Positions 36,661 through 50,060 are shown, numbered from the stretch's first letter. The stretch is DNA of 64,000 nt from Eucommia ulmoides (GCA_016647705.1 CM028330.1:52006897-52070896); one strand, 5' to 3'. Notes: generated by a model not told the origin, from the sequence alone. Translations and numbers: made by a program.

Positions 36661-38455
36661 GTATGTAACTTTGCTTTTCCTTTTTGTTAGATACCATTAG
36701 TTTATTGTAGTGTTATTTTTGTTTTAGCTTCGTGTATCAGCGGTTATGACCAATGCACCCATAATATTGACCTTGGACTGCGATATGTACTCCAATGACC
36801 CACAAACGCCTCACCGAGCTCTATGTTATCTTTCGGATCCCTCAATCTCCCCTGAATTGGGTTACATTCAATTCCCTCAACGCTTTCACGGACTCAACAA
36901 GCCCGACATCTACGCAGGCGAACACAAACACTTGTTCCAAATCAACCCGCCAGGTATGGATGGGCTTTGCGGCCCAAAGTATGACGGAACAGGTTGCTTT
37001 TTCTCTCGCCGAGTTTTCTTTGGAGGCCCAACGTCGCTTCAATTGCCTGAAATTCAAGAATTGGGCCCAAACCATGTCGTCAAAAAGCCCATTAAGGCCC
37101 AATCAATTTTGGACTTAGCCCATAATGTAGCAGCCTGCAACTATGAAGACCAAACCCATTGGGGATCCAAGGTAACAATTTCTTCCACTTCTTTTCATCT
37201 CTCTTTTTTATTGGAGTTCTTGGTGCAGAGTGTATAAGCTTAATACAGTCTACGCGTTACAATATTGTTTTTCAAACTACAATGTCACTGTACAGTATGA
37301 AAATCACTATAATTTTTTCTTGTAAAATGTTAAAGTGAGTTTTAATTTCCGACAAAATTACTTTAGCGAGTGGAGTGAGTGAATATTAGGCAATGCAAAA
37401 ATAAATGTATTTCCCCCTAACAACGTAGGCCAAGAATTGGGTCTGATTGTGTGGCTAACACGTGCAGTTGGGCTTTAGATATGGGTCACTGGTTGAGGAC
37501 TACTATACAGGCTATAGACTACAATGTGAGGGATGGAAATCAGTGTTCTGCAACCCTAAAAGGGCAGCATTCTTAGGTTATACCCCCAATCACTCTTATT
37601 GATGTCTTGAGCCAGAACAAGAGATGGGCTGTGGGACTCCTTGAGGTGGCCTTCTCTAAATATTGTCCTTTAACCTTTGGTGCAAAGTCCATGGGCATAC
37701 TAATGGGCCTCACCTATGCTCACCTTGCTTTTTGGCCCATTTGGTCAATCCCAATCACCACATATACCTTCCTCCCACAATTAGCTCTTCTCAACAAACT
37801 CTCCATCTTCCCAAAGGTATGTCACAATCACAATTAGCTCTCCTCAACAAAAAATTACTTAACAAAACATTATGAAATAGTACTTAAATTTGTGTTGTTT
37901 TTTCAGGTCTCGAATCCATGGTTTCTGTTGTATTGTTTTCTATTTTTGGGGGCATATGGGCAAGATTGCATTGATTATGTATTGGCAAAGGGGAGTGTCC
38001 AAAGGTGGTGGAGTGATCAAAGAATGTGGCTCGTGAGGGGACTCTCATCCTACCTATTTGGATCCCTAGAGTATGCAACCAAACACTTGGGCATCTCCAC
38101 ACAAGGCTTCAATCTCACCAGCAAACTCCTTGATGATGAACAAAGAAAGAGATACGATCAAGTGTTGTTCGAATTTGGTGTCCATTCCCCCATGTTCGTG
38201 CCACTGGTAACGGCTGCAATCATCAATTTATTTGCATGTTTTGGCGGGTTTTTTGAGGTTTTGAGAGGCGAAAAATGGGAAGAATTATTTGTTCAGATAT
38301 TTTTAGCTGGTTTTGGAGTGCTGAATTGCTGGCCTATTTATGAAGCCATGTTTTTCAGGGCGGATAAAGGCAAAATGCATATCAAATCTACTCTCATCTC
38401 CACGTTCCTAGCTTCAGCTATTTATGCCATCACTTGCCCTGTTCTAAGGACATGA

Positions 38456-39266
38456 AATTCTCCGAGTGATGTACATTTGATCTTCTGAAACCTGCTACTA
38501 TCATCATCATCATCATCATCATCATGTATTACTATAAATTAATATGATATTGAACCATCTCCGCCTATTACTACAATATTACTCTCCCTTGAACCTGCAT
38601 TTTCTCCGTTACTTCTTATTTCTAGTTCTTGTTCTTGCTGATATGAGTTGGATTCAACTGGCCGGGGGAAGGGGGAGCACTGCCACGTCAACTGGTGGCA
38701 GTTCTGGTGGTGGTGAAGATGGTGCATCTGCATAGTGGACAAGTGGAGTTTGAGCGAAGCCAGAGGGGTATGCACTCGACATAGAACACGTGTTTGCGCG
38801 AGGGTAGCTGGTGGAGCTCTTCCTTGATCTCATGCTTTCCTTTGATCTCATGCTCTCCCAAACAAACACAACAGCTGTGAAAATTCTTCTACTTTTAATG
38901 ACTAATTAACCGTAATTCATGTGTGACCTTTTCAATGCATCTTCATCATACGCGATTCTGGGAAGCTTCACTTCTGAACTCACCTTCGTCTTCTTCTCAA
39001 TCTACAGACAACAAATGAAAGAGATAAAACAACATATGACAGAAGAGGCTGCTTGTACTTGTATGCATGTGATAGAGCCAGAGGGCTTACAGAAGAGAGA
39101 GAGAGAGAGAGGGGGGGGGGAGTTTGAGGGACAAGCTTGATCTAAGAACATTTTTTTTTTTTTTTAAATTAACTTATTTATCATCAAGAAATGGGGCAAG
39201 GCAGCATGCTTTAATCAAAATGTGTCAAAACCACTTGCCTTGTTTTTTTACAAGAGTTAAGGCAAG
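38456..39266 (+). other. 3' flank of copy A, possible small minus-strand ORF
   Basis: After the stop there is a (atc)n run at about 38500-38525, probably in the 3' UTR. On the minus strand a 71-codon frame (38654-38869) begins MFVWESMRSKESMRSRKSS, becomes Pro-rich and follows a ttttcacag that could be a splice acceptor. It is kept, with three replacements, in the second unit (50247-50462). I do not recognise it; similarity between units is expected from the recent duplication and is not proof of a gene. Confidence 0.3.
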
Positions 39267-39271
39267 CTAAC

Positions 39272-39360
39272 TGTTAATATAATATATGGGTTTGACCCAC
39301 TTGATCTATTAGGTCAAAAAACTCTAATCCTAAGGTTCCTTATTTCTCCTATAAATACTA
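39272..39360 (+). repeat. copia LTR fragment at end of unit 1
   Basis: Same 5' LTR start as at 50858-50945, preceded by the ctaac duplication (39267-39271). It was carried along by the tandem duplication and is cut by the Mutator-like insert. Confidence 0.8.
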
Positions 39361-39948
39361 AGAAAAATTTTTGAGGGGTCCCATTTATTCAAAAAATAAA
39401 TTTCTAAGTCCCATACTTTTTAGACTCATTCCAAAAGTACTATTATGTCTAGTCTTCCTAAATTACTCTTCAATAACTACAAAATTTACAAAATGCCATT
39501 TTGGCTAAAAAAAAATTCAAAACTCCTAATATTTATATATATATATATAATTTCACTTGTTTTCAATTTTTTCTCAAAATTTATTTTTTAATAAAAATTT
39601 TAATTAATTTTTTTTTTAAATATATTATTTTTTTTTTGTAAAATATCATAAATACCCTGATTATGTTTCATTTAATTTTATTTTAAATTTAGTTAATTTT
39701 TTAAAATATTCTATTAACATTTTAAAATATAAAAAAATTAAATATTAAATTCTATTTAAATTAAAAAATCCTTTAAAATAATTTTAAAAATCAACTAAGT
39801 AGATATCTACTTAGATATCCATTAAGTGAATATTCACTTAATTATATTTAGTAGATATCCACTTACATTATTTTTCACTTAATTTAATTTTAATTTTAGT
39901 TTATTTTTTTAAATATTCTATGAACATTTGAAAATATAAAGAATTAGA
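39361..39948 (+). mobile_element. truncated Mutator-like insert, unit 1
   Basis: The first about 590 bases of the element seen whole at 50946-53414, starting agaaaaatttttgaggggtccc after taaatacta. It holds copies of the gtagatatccactta motif (about 39800-39865). It stops at the duplication junction. Confidence 0.75.
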
Positions 39949-40260
39949 GAAACAACAGGTTTTTGGGCTAATTCCAACTCAGGTCCGTCCCTTCTCGGCT
40001 AGGGACCCCTTCTTGAATCAGAAGACTCTCTACGAATTAGAAGACTTCCGATTAGTTTTCCTACTTGGGACCCATCCTAGGTTACTCAGCCTATCTCGGG
40101 TCAGGCAGACTAATCCCGGACCTCTCCGTCCCCATCCCAGCATAGAGGAAGGTCCCCATCTTGGACTTCGGCATTTCCATCCCGGTAAAACAAGTATATC
40201 ATTTCCACCAACAAGTGACCCGACTATATCGTTGAGGTCGCCCAAAATCCAACATCAACA
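39949..40260 (+). repeat. gypsy LTR fragment at start of unit 2
   Basis: Matches 28562-28873, the last 312 bases of the gypsy 3' LTR, and is followed by the same atact flank. Its presence without the rest of the element identifies the duplication junction. Confidence 0.9.
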
Positions 40261-40337
40261 ATACTAATAATAAAAATAATTCTTTTACGTCAACTATTTA
40301 TGATTTTTTTGTAGATAAAAAGATAATTTATAGAAAT

Positions 40338-41423
40338 TGTTGATGTCAAATTTTGGTTGAACCCAACGATATGGTCTGGTTAGCCTTGGATGAGTTACAG
40401 AGGTCTGGAGTGGAGATATTCGATCCATGCAGCTTCCAGTCCGTGGAGAAGTCTCTGACCGAGAAATGATGGGTTTTTATTGAAAAGAACTCAAAAACCT
40501 CCTGGGCCGATAAGGGGAGGACTAGAACACCTTGTGATCCTTGAAAGGATGAACCAGCACTTAAAATTAAGTAGTTCTGGGAAGATGAGCACGTGGAAAC
40601 CTATACAAAGGACTTGTCGGGATGGTCACGGCATGTCCCCTCCAATGTGAGAATCAATGTACAGGGGAAAATGTTTATAGAGTAATTGCCGAGAAGAGTC
40701 AGTAAAGTTAATCTATCTTTGGGCAATTGTATACGCTTCTTTTTATAGGCAATGTGGAGATTAGCTTAGAGGCTTAAGTATGTGTTAATGTCTCCTCAAA
40801 ATCATATCATGATGACAACTTGGCATGTAGCCAATGGAAATGCGCCAATGGGCTCTTGTTTTTACTATGTTTAGAAGATATTTGGAGATATTTTGGTTGG
40901 GGAAGAGAGCCACGATGATGTTTGTGGATATTCTGGGATATTTAGGAGATATTTAGGGATATTTTAGGATATTTTAGGAAATAGGGAACTGAGTCAATCT
41001 TATAAACTGTGGAAGACGCAACCCTGCTGTGGCCGGGATGAGGAGCTTGACTCTTGCCCTTCCTGAATAGCCGGAGACGGGAAGGGAGAGGATGTGGAGC
41101 TTCTCTGCCCTGCCCTTTCTCGAATAATTAGAGACGAGGAGAGGAGTTTTGCCTGAAGAGCTATTTGAAGTCGATTTACGAGGAGAGTACTGCTACGGCG
41201 GGGGACATCGAGATGGGAAAAGGTTCCCCATCCCGGTGATGGCTTGTTGGCCCATCCTGGAGAGTGCTGAGGCCTTTGGGATTGATGGCACGACTTAAGA
41301 TGTGCCTTTGTCTGGTACATTCCTCATACTTAGTCTTCAGTGTGCTTTGAATTTTGTACGGAGTTGCAGGCATATGGCGATCTTCGATTGGTTGCATCGG
41401 GGTGACCATTTTTTCACTCATCA
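40338..41423 (-). mobile_element. solo LTR, unit 2 copy
   Basis: Duplicate of 28951-30036 with the same gaaat flanks (40333-40337 and 41424-41428). The shared insertion site shows that the solo LTR predates the tandem duplication. Confidence 0.85.
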
Positions 41424-42361
41424 GAAATAATTCCAAAGATATATTATCTATGTCCTATCAAATGCATTTTTATTTTTCAATTTTTTTTTGAAAAAAAAGA
41501 GTTACTAAGGGCATGTTTAGTAACACTTAAATTTTAAATGCTGGAAATTTTAATTGCTGAATATATTAAGTATTCAATTTTTTCATACGTTTAACTTCAA
41601 AAAAATTATTTTTTTACAAATTTTTATTTCTCAAATAATTTTTACAACTTTATTTTTGTAAAATATTCTCTTTATAAAACGTTCTCGCTCTATTTTTTCT
41701 CAATTTTATATTTTCTCTATCTATAATGTTTTGTATATAATTTTTTTAATTTTTATAATATTCATGTAAAATTCTAGTTGTGATAATTAGATACTCTATG
41801 GTATTAAGTGATAAGTGCTAAAAATTAAGTGAATCACACTTTACTCAAAATCTTGAACAGTGATATTTTTTTTAATTGATTATTTAATTTTGTTATCCAA
41901 TATACATAATTTAATAATATTTAATGTATTTAATTTTAAGTGATTAATTATGATAAGGGTATTAATTTAAAAAATTTAGAATTATGCAAATTGACTGCGT
42001 TTTAAAGTTGGAGCATACAGCCAAAAGGTTATCGGTTTGGCATAGCCAGCTCTAAACTCAAACCATACATGCCATACCTTCTTATCCTGACATGTGCATG
42101 TGCCCTTGACGTTTGGAACAATTACTTCGTCAGTATTGGGCCTTTTCATACGTTAATTGGGAAAAAGACAACAACTACACGTACTATAGCACACCATTTT
42201 TGTCTGAACTTTGACCTCTTGAGTATATTTAGACCATTCAAAGAAATAATTTACATTTAAAAAAAAAGTAATAACATGAAGACTCCCACACACTAGGGCT
42301 AGTGTAGTCTATGGAAAAAAGGAAATCTATGGCACCGTTTCATTGGCAAACTGACGTAATA

Positions 42362-42495
42362 ATATGGGACCATTTATTTAGTGTCAAAGTCATGTGCAAC
42401 GACTAGGGAATATGTATATATGTTAAAAACTCATTTCCAATGCCCTATAAATTGGTGCATAGCACGGTTCATATTTGAACGCCAGTGCCCAATAC
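42362..42495 (+). promoter_or_regulatory. core promoter of Csl copy B
   Basis: The TATA box ctataaatt (42445-42453) lies 51 bases before the start codon. The same box at the same distance occurs in copy C (61191). Upstream, the block catgtgcaacgactagggaatat is conserved in all three copies. Transcription would be expected to start near 42475, giving a very short leader of about 20 bases; this is inferred from spacing only. Confidence 0.6.
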
Positions 42496-45391
42496 ATGGA
42501 GATGGAGAGGAACACGTCCAAAGGCAAAAAGCTTCCCCTGAGCACGCATGTATTGATGCGGCACGCAATCCTCAACCGCGTCTTTGCACTTGTCTATGCA
42601 TGCGCCATAACTACTCTACTCTACCACCACGCCCTCACTCTCCTTCACTCCCCAACCTTACTCTCCTTCTCCATATCCGCTGCCATGCTCCTCTCCGACA
42701 TCCTCCTCGCCTTCATGTGGTCCACCACCACCTCCTACCGCTTGTATCCCATCCGTCGCCGAGAATTCCCTGAAAACCGACAGGAAGAAGATTTTCCGGC
42801 GTTGGATATATTCATATGCACTGCGGATCCATACAAAGAGCCGCCCATGGGTGTGGTCAACACGGCCCTGTCGGTCATGGCTTATGATTACCCACTGGAG
42901 AAATTATCGGTATACATCTCCGACGATGGTGGGTCGGAGCTAACTCTGTTTGCTTTTATGGAGGCTGCAAAATTCGGAGTTCATTGGCTGCCATTTTGTA
43001 GAGAAAACAAGATTTTAGAGAGGAGTCCTGATGAGTATTTTGGAGCAAATAATTCGACCACCAACTCCGAGGCTGATAAGATTAAGGTAACAAATTCTTA
43101 CGTTCAAATAGTTAATCTGTTAGTCGTTTTGATGTTCTATTTGTTTTATTTTTCAATGAGTCCCTCATCTTTTACTATTTTTTATTCAAGTAAGTCTTTA
43201 AACATTATTAAAGTAAGGACACATTTTTCCATATTAACATTAAAGTGAATCTGGAGAAAGATTTTGCCTTCCTCCCTATCTTACCTATCCAAATATTACG
43301 ACTCTCTCTCATATTATATTGAGTATAACATTTTTCATAATTAAATAACATTTTTTATAATTAAATAAATATTATTTCATAGCCCTCAGTCCAATTCTAG
43401 AGTTTATATAATAGAGTCGCCCAGTCATTCACGTTTAGGCCCATACCCACCATAAAGTATTACTGCTTTTGAATTTGAATTATTATATTTTTATTTTTTA
43501 TTTAGTATATATTAAAGAGAAGGCCGAGACCATGTAAAACTTGGAGAAAATGACATGCATCATCTTCATATTGAATTATTACATCACAACATTTAGTATA
43601 AAAAAATTAGTATTGCAAATATTTATTAGGATTTAAGAAATATAAATTAATAAAATTATTTCTTATTTACTAGTTTACGTAGTGAAGTAACTAACCATGT
43701 TATACTACATCTTTATCATGTTACAATCATAATATTTCTTGTGATAGCATGGTAGCTATATGGACTAATCCATTTGTTTCATTAATTTAATGAAAGGTGG
43801 AATCTAATTGCATGCAATTAATAATGAATAGTTCATATTTGCAACCCACCTCATAGTTATCTAATTTACTAGTTGAGTCAAATTATTTTGCTGATTTTAT
43901 ATTATTAATTATTATTGTAAACAGATGATGTATGAAAACATGAAAATGAAGGTAGAAAATGTGGTCGAGAATGGTAAAATAATAGAAGAGTATATCACCG
44001 GTGCTGGTAAAGAAGTGGCCGAAGTTTTTGCCAAATGGACGAATGATTTTACTCCTCAAAATCATCCTACTATCATTCAGGTAAATTAGTACCCATTTGG
44101 TTAATTTGTACTAATTAAAGTCTTTAAATTGTACAATAAAACAAAAATTAAATATTGGGACTATTTTGATGAAAAAAAAAAAATACCAGGTGTTGTTAGA
44201 GGTTGAGAAAGACAAAGACAGAAGGGGACAATCGATGCCAAATTTGATATATGTTTCCAGAGAGAAAAGAAAGACATCTCCACATCATTTTAAGGCTGGT
44301 GCTCTCAATACCTTGGTAAAAGCTTTGTACCCTAAGTACCCTACCCTCAATTGAAATACATACTATTTTTCATTAACGGAAGTATAAGAAAAAAAGTGAA
44401 AAAAAAAAAACATGATTAAAGATTTGGGGATAAAATACATGCTAGGAATACAAGAAAGAAAAAAAAAATATGCTAGGAATACAATCGACTACTGATGCAG
44501 AAATTTACAACGATCGATCACGAGTAGGACGCAAATCGAGTGGATACGTGATCTTCCTCAACTAAATTGCCTTAGCTCCTCGATGGGACTTTTGTTCTTC
44601 TTCCAGATGAGGAGAATGGAGTTGTTGTTTGATTTGGTATCTTGGGGACCATAGCATTAATGTTTTCTTTATATATGGTGTGATGAGAGTTCCCATAATT
44701 CCCTGATCACCCCATAATAATCTGGTATCTATAAATTTAACCCACATTTTTTTTTCCAGTAGTCTACGGGCTTATCCAAATTAATTAGATCACTTAATTT
44801 TAATCCATTAAATTTAAATAGTAAATATAATTGAGTTAATAATATGTTACCAAAAATAGATTAGGAAACAAATTTTCCTAACAATATGCGACACTATTCA
44901 TACATACGGTATTATTCACACATATGGTATGCGGTACAATTCACAATAAATTATCCAAATCCAATAAAAATTCCTGCGCAACTTTTTTTTCTCAAATATT
45001 GTTATTAAATACTGTGGAGGGGTGAACCAACGCTCAGTAGGATTTTAACTCATTTAACATGTGTATTCAACCAATCCAACAAATGACACGTAGATATATA
45101 TCTCTCATAATTGCCACATAATGCATATTCATAGATAATCTATACAAATCAACAGTTATAATTAAACAACAATTATAGCATGTACCACACAATAAATAGA
45201 GAGAGTAAATACTAAAATTAAAAGAATCAAGAATCTTACCTGAAACCATAAATTATAATCGTAGAAAAAAATATTTTTCTCCTATTTCCCTTCCCTCTCA
45301 TTTTCCTTCTTCTTCTTCTCGTCTTCCCCCCTTTATTTTTTTTTTCTCTGCTACTTTTGTCGCCTCCTTCCTCAATCCACACACACACACA

Positions 45392-45440
<49 letters not shown>

Positions 45441-48400
45441 AATCTTTTATCTTTAATTATTATATCTTTAACTTCAATCATTACTAAAATTACATCAACA
45501 CCTCATAATTTATATAATATTACTGTCAAATCTTGTAATTACAGTTATAACCACAAAGTTAAAAAATATCCATTCATACTTCAAATTTTTCATAATATAT
45601 CAAAATAACCCAAAAAGTTATCAAATATATATTTATATCATAAATTTATAAAATAACCCAAAAATATTGAACTTTTTTTTCTTCTTTCTTCTTCTTCCTT
45701 TGGCCTTCTCCGTTTCGTCCCCTATATATATATATATAAAATAATAATTCAAGGGACTCACTCATTTATATATAATATATTATATATATTAATAATTCAT
45801 CAGGTTCACTCTTTTATATATAATTATAATTACTATATATAATATATATAATTATGGGCTACACCATTTTTGTTTTTATTTTTTAATTATCCATAATTTA
45901 CGCAAATTACTATTTATGATATTTTTACAAATTGCACTAACCACTCCATAAGTTATAAAATATTGTTATTAGTTTCAAAAATTACACTTGTAACCCCAAA
46001 TTAAACTTCTATCTATCTATATATATATAGACATTAGGTAATGGGATAATTCTTTTCTCTATTTGTTATCTCATGACACGACACATACTTAAAATACAAT
46101 CATTAATATCTTACTATATATATATATATAAATGGATTCTTATCAATTCCCACTTGCCATTCCAATTGTATTCCACCGATTCATTTACAATTGCAATCCC
46201 ATCGTTAAAATTACTATTTATCATTTTATAATAAATACTCCTAAAGTTTTTACCAAAATCTCACTTTGGCCCCATATATTATATCATCTCTTTTCGATCT
46301 ATTTTCAATCCACATTGTAACCGTTAAATAATTAATTACATATATACCCCAATAAAATTACACTTGTAGCCTAAAAGTTATAAATATTTATTCCACCCCA
46401 TAATTTTCATAATATTTGATTTCATAAGATATAATAATTCCTCAACTCCTTTATATAATATATTTTATATAAAATAATTGTTCACTATCCTAGTCTTCTT
46501 CCGATTCAATCACATGAAAACAAATATATACACCTTAATCATTAATAATTACTAATCAATATATTTTCACGAATTACACCAACATCTTATATATTAAATA
46601 GGAAAAATTATATTTTAAACTCTCCAGGTATTGACACTTTTATATATGGTCTCTCTCCATTTGTGCGTTTCATTTTAAACCCTCTAGGTATCAACATGTT
46701 TTTATTCGGTCCTTCCGTCATAAATTCTGTCAAAACTAACCAAATTTTGAGAGTAAAATCGTCATTTTACATTTTTTCATTTTTGAATCATTTTTAATCA
46801 ATTTTTAATATATTTTTTCCTTTTATTTTTTCTTTGGTTTGACTTCTCTCTCTCCCTCCCCCCCCCCCCTCTCTTCTCCCTCCCTCTCTCTCTCCCTTTC
46901 TTCCCCTCGCCTGCCCCTGTTACGGGGGGTGGAATCACCCCCGTAACAAGGGGGTGTAACACCCCCTGTGAAATGAATGAGGGAGGGAGGGAGGAAGAGA
47001 GAGAGAGAGATGATTGGGAGAAAGAAGGAAGAGAGAGAGAAATTAAGGGGAAAAAAAAAAGAAAAGAAAAAAGAAAATAAAGAAATCATTAAAAAATAAA
47101 AAAATAAGTAAAAAGATATTTTACCTCTATATTCTGTTATTTTGGATGGAATTTGGGACGGAAGGATTGAATAAAAATGTGTTAATATCTAGAAGGTTTA
47201 AAATGAAACGAGCAAAAGGAGAGGGACCATATAGAAAAGTGCCAATACCTAAAAGGTTTAAAATGTAATTTTTCCTATTATATAATATCATTATCAAACC
47301 CTATCAACTACACTTATAGCCTAGAAAGTAATAAATATTTATTCCACCACAAAATTTTCATAATATTTGAAAATATCCCAAAAGTGTTTAACTTATATAA
47401 AATAGTGTTTTCAAAAATATAAATTTTTGAAGAATTATATTTTAACTGTTATGTCAAAAACTACGTCTTAACTGATATAACATTGCAATTAGTTGTCTCA
47501 TTTATCTGTCTATGTTATATGGCTAAAAAAGTGAGGATAGATCTATGTGTCAGATAATATAAATGACACATTAATTAGGATATAATTTTTTAGATAATAC
47601 TTGAAATTCCTAGTATTACGAAGAAAAAAAAAAAACTATCACTGCATTTTGAGATGATACAACAAACTCAATTTGAAATTGAGATCGCACCTTGATAGTT
47701 GTATAGACCGGTAAGATCTAGCTAATAAAGGTGAAACATTAACCACGTTAGGATCAAACTATCGATGATTAGCTTTAAGAATCAAAGGCCTCATTTGATA
47801 GCGCAATTAAGCATTTAAAACTGAATACATTAAGCAATCACTTAAAAATTGTTCAAAATTTTTAGTGATGTGTGATTTACTTAATTTTTTAGTATTTATC
47901 ACTTAATACCATATAATATCTAATTATCATAACCAGTATTTTATACCAATATTGTAAAATTACTAAAAAAAAAAAAAAAAAGGAGTTACCTACAAAAAAT
48001 TATAAATGAAAAAAATAATTAATTGAAAACAAAATAAAGATAAAAAGCTGTAAAGAGAGAATATTATAAAAAAATAAAGTTGTACAAATTATTTTATATA
48101 CAAAAATTTGTACAAAGATAATATTTTTTAAATTAAAAATATTAAAAATTAAATGCTTAATATATTCAATACTTAATAAATTAACCACTTACAATTTTAG
48201 CATTTAAAATTTAAGTGTTATCAAACATGCCTAAGTATGTAACTTTGCTTTTCCTTTTTGTTAGATACCATTAGTTTATTGTAGTGTTATTTTTGTTTTA
48301 GCTTCGTGTATCAGCGGTCATGACCAATGCACCCATAATACTGACCTTGGATTGCGATATGTACTCCAATGACCCACAAACGCCTCATCGAGCTCTATGT

Positions 48401-50060
48401 TATCTCTCGGATCCCTCAATCTCCCCTGAATTGGGCTACATTCAATTCCCTCAACGCTTTCACGGGCTCAACAAGCCCGACATCTACGCAGGCGAACACA
48501 AACACTTGTTCCAAATCAACCCGCCAGGTATGGATGGGCTTTGCGGCCCAAACTATGTCGGAACAGGTTGCTTTTTCTCTCGCCGAGTTTTCTTTGGAGG
48601 CCCAATGTCGCTTCAATTGCCTGAAATTCAAGAATTGGGCCCAAACCATGTCGTCAAAAAGCCCATTAAGGCCCAATCAATTTTGGACTTAGCCCATAAT
48701 GTAGCAGCCTGCAACTATGAAGACCAAACCCATTGGGGATCCAAGGTAACAATTTCTTCCACTTCTTTTCATCTCTTTTTTTTATTGGAGTTCTTGTTGC
48801 AGAATGTATAAGCTTAATACAGTCTACGCGTTACAATATTGTTTTTCAAACTACAATGTCACTGTACGGCATGAAAATCACTATAATTTTTTCTTGTAAA
48901 ATGTTAAAGTGAGTTTTAATTTCCAACAAAATTACTGAATTTCTCACCAAATTACTTCAGGGAGTGGAGTGAATGAATATTAGGCAATGAAATTTGTGAT
49001 GGCAAAAATAAATGTATTTCCCCCTAACAACATAGGCCAAGAATTGGGTCTGATTGTGTGGCTAACCGTGCAGTTGGGCTTTAGATATGGGTCATTGGTT
49101 GAGGACTACTATACAGGCTATAGACTACAGTGTGAGGGATGGAAATCAGTGTTCTGCAACCCTAAAAGGGCAGCATTCTTGGGTGATGCCCCAATCACTC
49201 TTATTGATGTCTTGAGCCAGAACAAGAGATGGGCTGTGGGACTCCTTGAGGTGGCCTTCTCCAAATATTGTCCTTTAACCTTTGGTGCAAAGTCCATGGG
49301 CATACTAATGGGCCTCACCTATGCTCACCTTGCTTTTTGGCCCATTTGGTCAATCCCAATCACCACATATACCTTCCTCCCACAATTAGCTCTTCTCAAC
49401 AAACTCTCCATCTTCCCAAAGGTATGTCACAATCACAATTAGCTCTCCTCAACAAAAAATTACTTAACAAAACATTATGAAATAGTACTTAAATTTGTGT
49501 TGTTTTCTCAGGTCTCGAATCCATGGTTTCTGTTGTATTGTTTTCTATTTTTGGGGGCATATGGGCAAGATTGCATTGATTATGTATTGGCAAAGGGGAG
49601 TGTCCAAAGGTGGTGGAGTGATCAAAGAATGTGGCTCATGAGGGGACTCTCATCCTACCTATTTGGATCCCTAGAGTATGCAACCAAACACTTGGGCATC
49701 TCCACACAAGGCTTCAATCTCACCAGCAAACTCCTTGATGATGAACAAAGCAAGAGATACGATCAAGCATTGTTCGAATTTGGTGTCCATTCCCCCATGT
49801 TCGTGCCACTGGCAACGGCTGCAATCATCAATTTATTTGCATGTTTTGGCGGTTTTTTTGAGGTTTTGAGAGGCGAAAAATGGGAAGAATTATTTGTTCA
49901 GATATTTTTAGCTGGTTTTGGAGTGCTGAATTGCTGGCCTATTTATGAAGCCATGTTTTTCAGGGCGGATAAAGGCAAAATGCATATCAAATCTACTCTC
50001 ATCTCTACGTTCCTAGCTTCAGCTATTTATGCAATCACTTGCCCTGTTCTAAGGACATGA
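42496..50060 (+). CDS. CSLG: cellulose synthase-like protein G, copy B
   Basis: Membrane glycosyltransferase of family GT2. Exons: 42496-43086, 43925-44080, 44190-44315, 48302-48745, 49074-49421 and 49512-50060; introns are GT-AG and all phase 0, giving 737 residues, normal for CslG. Two membrane spans lie near residues 27-50 and 54-77. Then comes a cytosolic catalytic domain with DDG (143-145), DCD (308-310), VED (448-450) and QNKRW (488-492), followed by about five or six spans from 514 to the C-terminus. No zinc finger, as expected for Csl rather than CesA. It has an intact TATA box. The exact acceptor sugar is not readable from sequence: CslG/CslM members include cell-wall-type enzymes and the triterpenoid 3-O-glucuronosyltransferases of saponin synthesis. 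CslE or CslM is the alternative subfamily. An in-frame TTG at 42475 is not used as the start. Confidence 0.9.
46601..47275. mobile_element. Mutator-type MITE in intron 3 of copy B
   Basis: Copy of 34972-35715, about 70 bases shorter because part of the ccccgtaac palindrome cluster is missing. The left flank duplication has one change (tattaaata) against tattatata at the right. Same insertion point as in A, so it predates the duplication. Confidence 0.7.
47786..48230. mobile_element. MITE at the end of intron 3, copy B
   Basis: Copy of 36226-36660 with ends ggcctcatttgatagcgc and ttatcaaacatgcc. It lies about 70 bases before the exon 4 acceptor, so it may affect splicing, though both genes keep the same acceptor. 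Confidence 0.5.

Larger units (their letters stand above)
31009..38455 (+). pseudogene. CSLG: cellulose synthase-like G, copy A (pseudogene)
   Basis: Six exons can be placed by comparison with copy B: 31009-31599, 32388-32543, 32654-32779, 36728-37171, 37468-37816 and 37907-38455, all with GT-AG introns in phase 0. The family motifs DDG (exon 1), DCD (exon 4), VED and QNKRW (exon 5) are recognisable. Exon 5 is 349 bases against 348 in B: a C run at 37583-37587 has one extra base, so the frame shifts between the VED and QxxRW motifs and the C-terminal membrane domain is lost. The TATA box is also deleted, and a VGTG in exon 4 of B reads DGTG here. The start ATG is the one aligned in copies B and C. 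Probably a recent pseudogene; a sequencing error in the C run is the main alternative for the frameshift, but not for the promoter loss. Confidence 0.85.
28562..39948 (+). repeat. tandem duplication, unit 1 (11.4 kb)
   Basis: Near-identical in order and sequence to 39949-51490. It contains the end of a gypsy LTR, a solo LTR, Csl copy A with its flanks, the start of a copia LTR, and the first about 590 bases of a Mutator-like insert. The left edge reads cc-gaaac-aacagg and the right edge runs into unit 2 as gagaaacaacagg, sharing the pentamer gaaac. Confidence 0.9.
44316..48301 (+). other. intron 3 of Csl copy B (4 kb, transposon-rich)
   Basis: The long intron holds a TA microsatellite next to (CA)n (about 45381-45435), the Mutator-type MITE (46601-47275) and the MITE just before exon 4. 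Intron 3 of copy A (32780-36727) has the same content. It also contains small tandem gains relative to A (tgctaggaatacaa words near 44440-44480). No exon-like frame is seen. Confidence 0.7.

Noticed and set aside
36842-37102. Minus-strand frame in Csl exon 4 (also 48416-48676)
   Set aside because: Antisense shadow of a strongly coding exon; no independent support.
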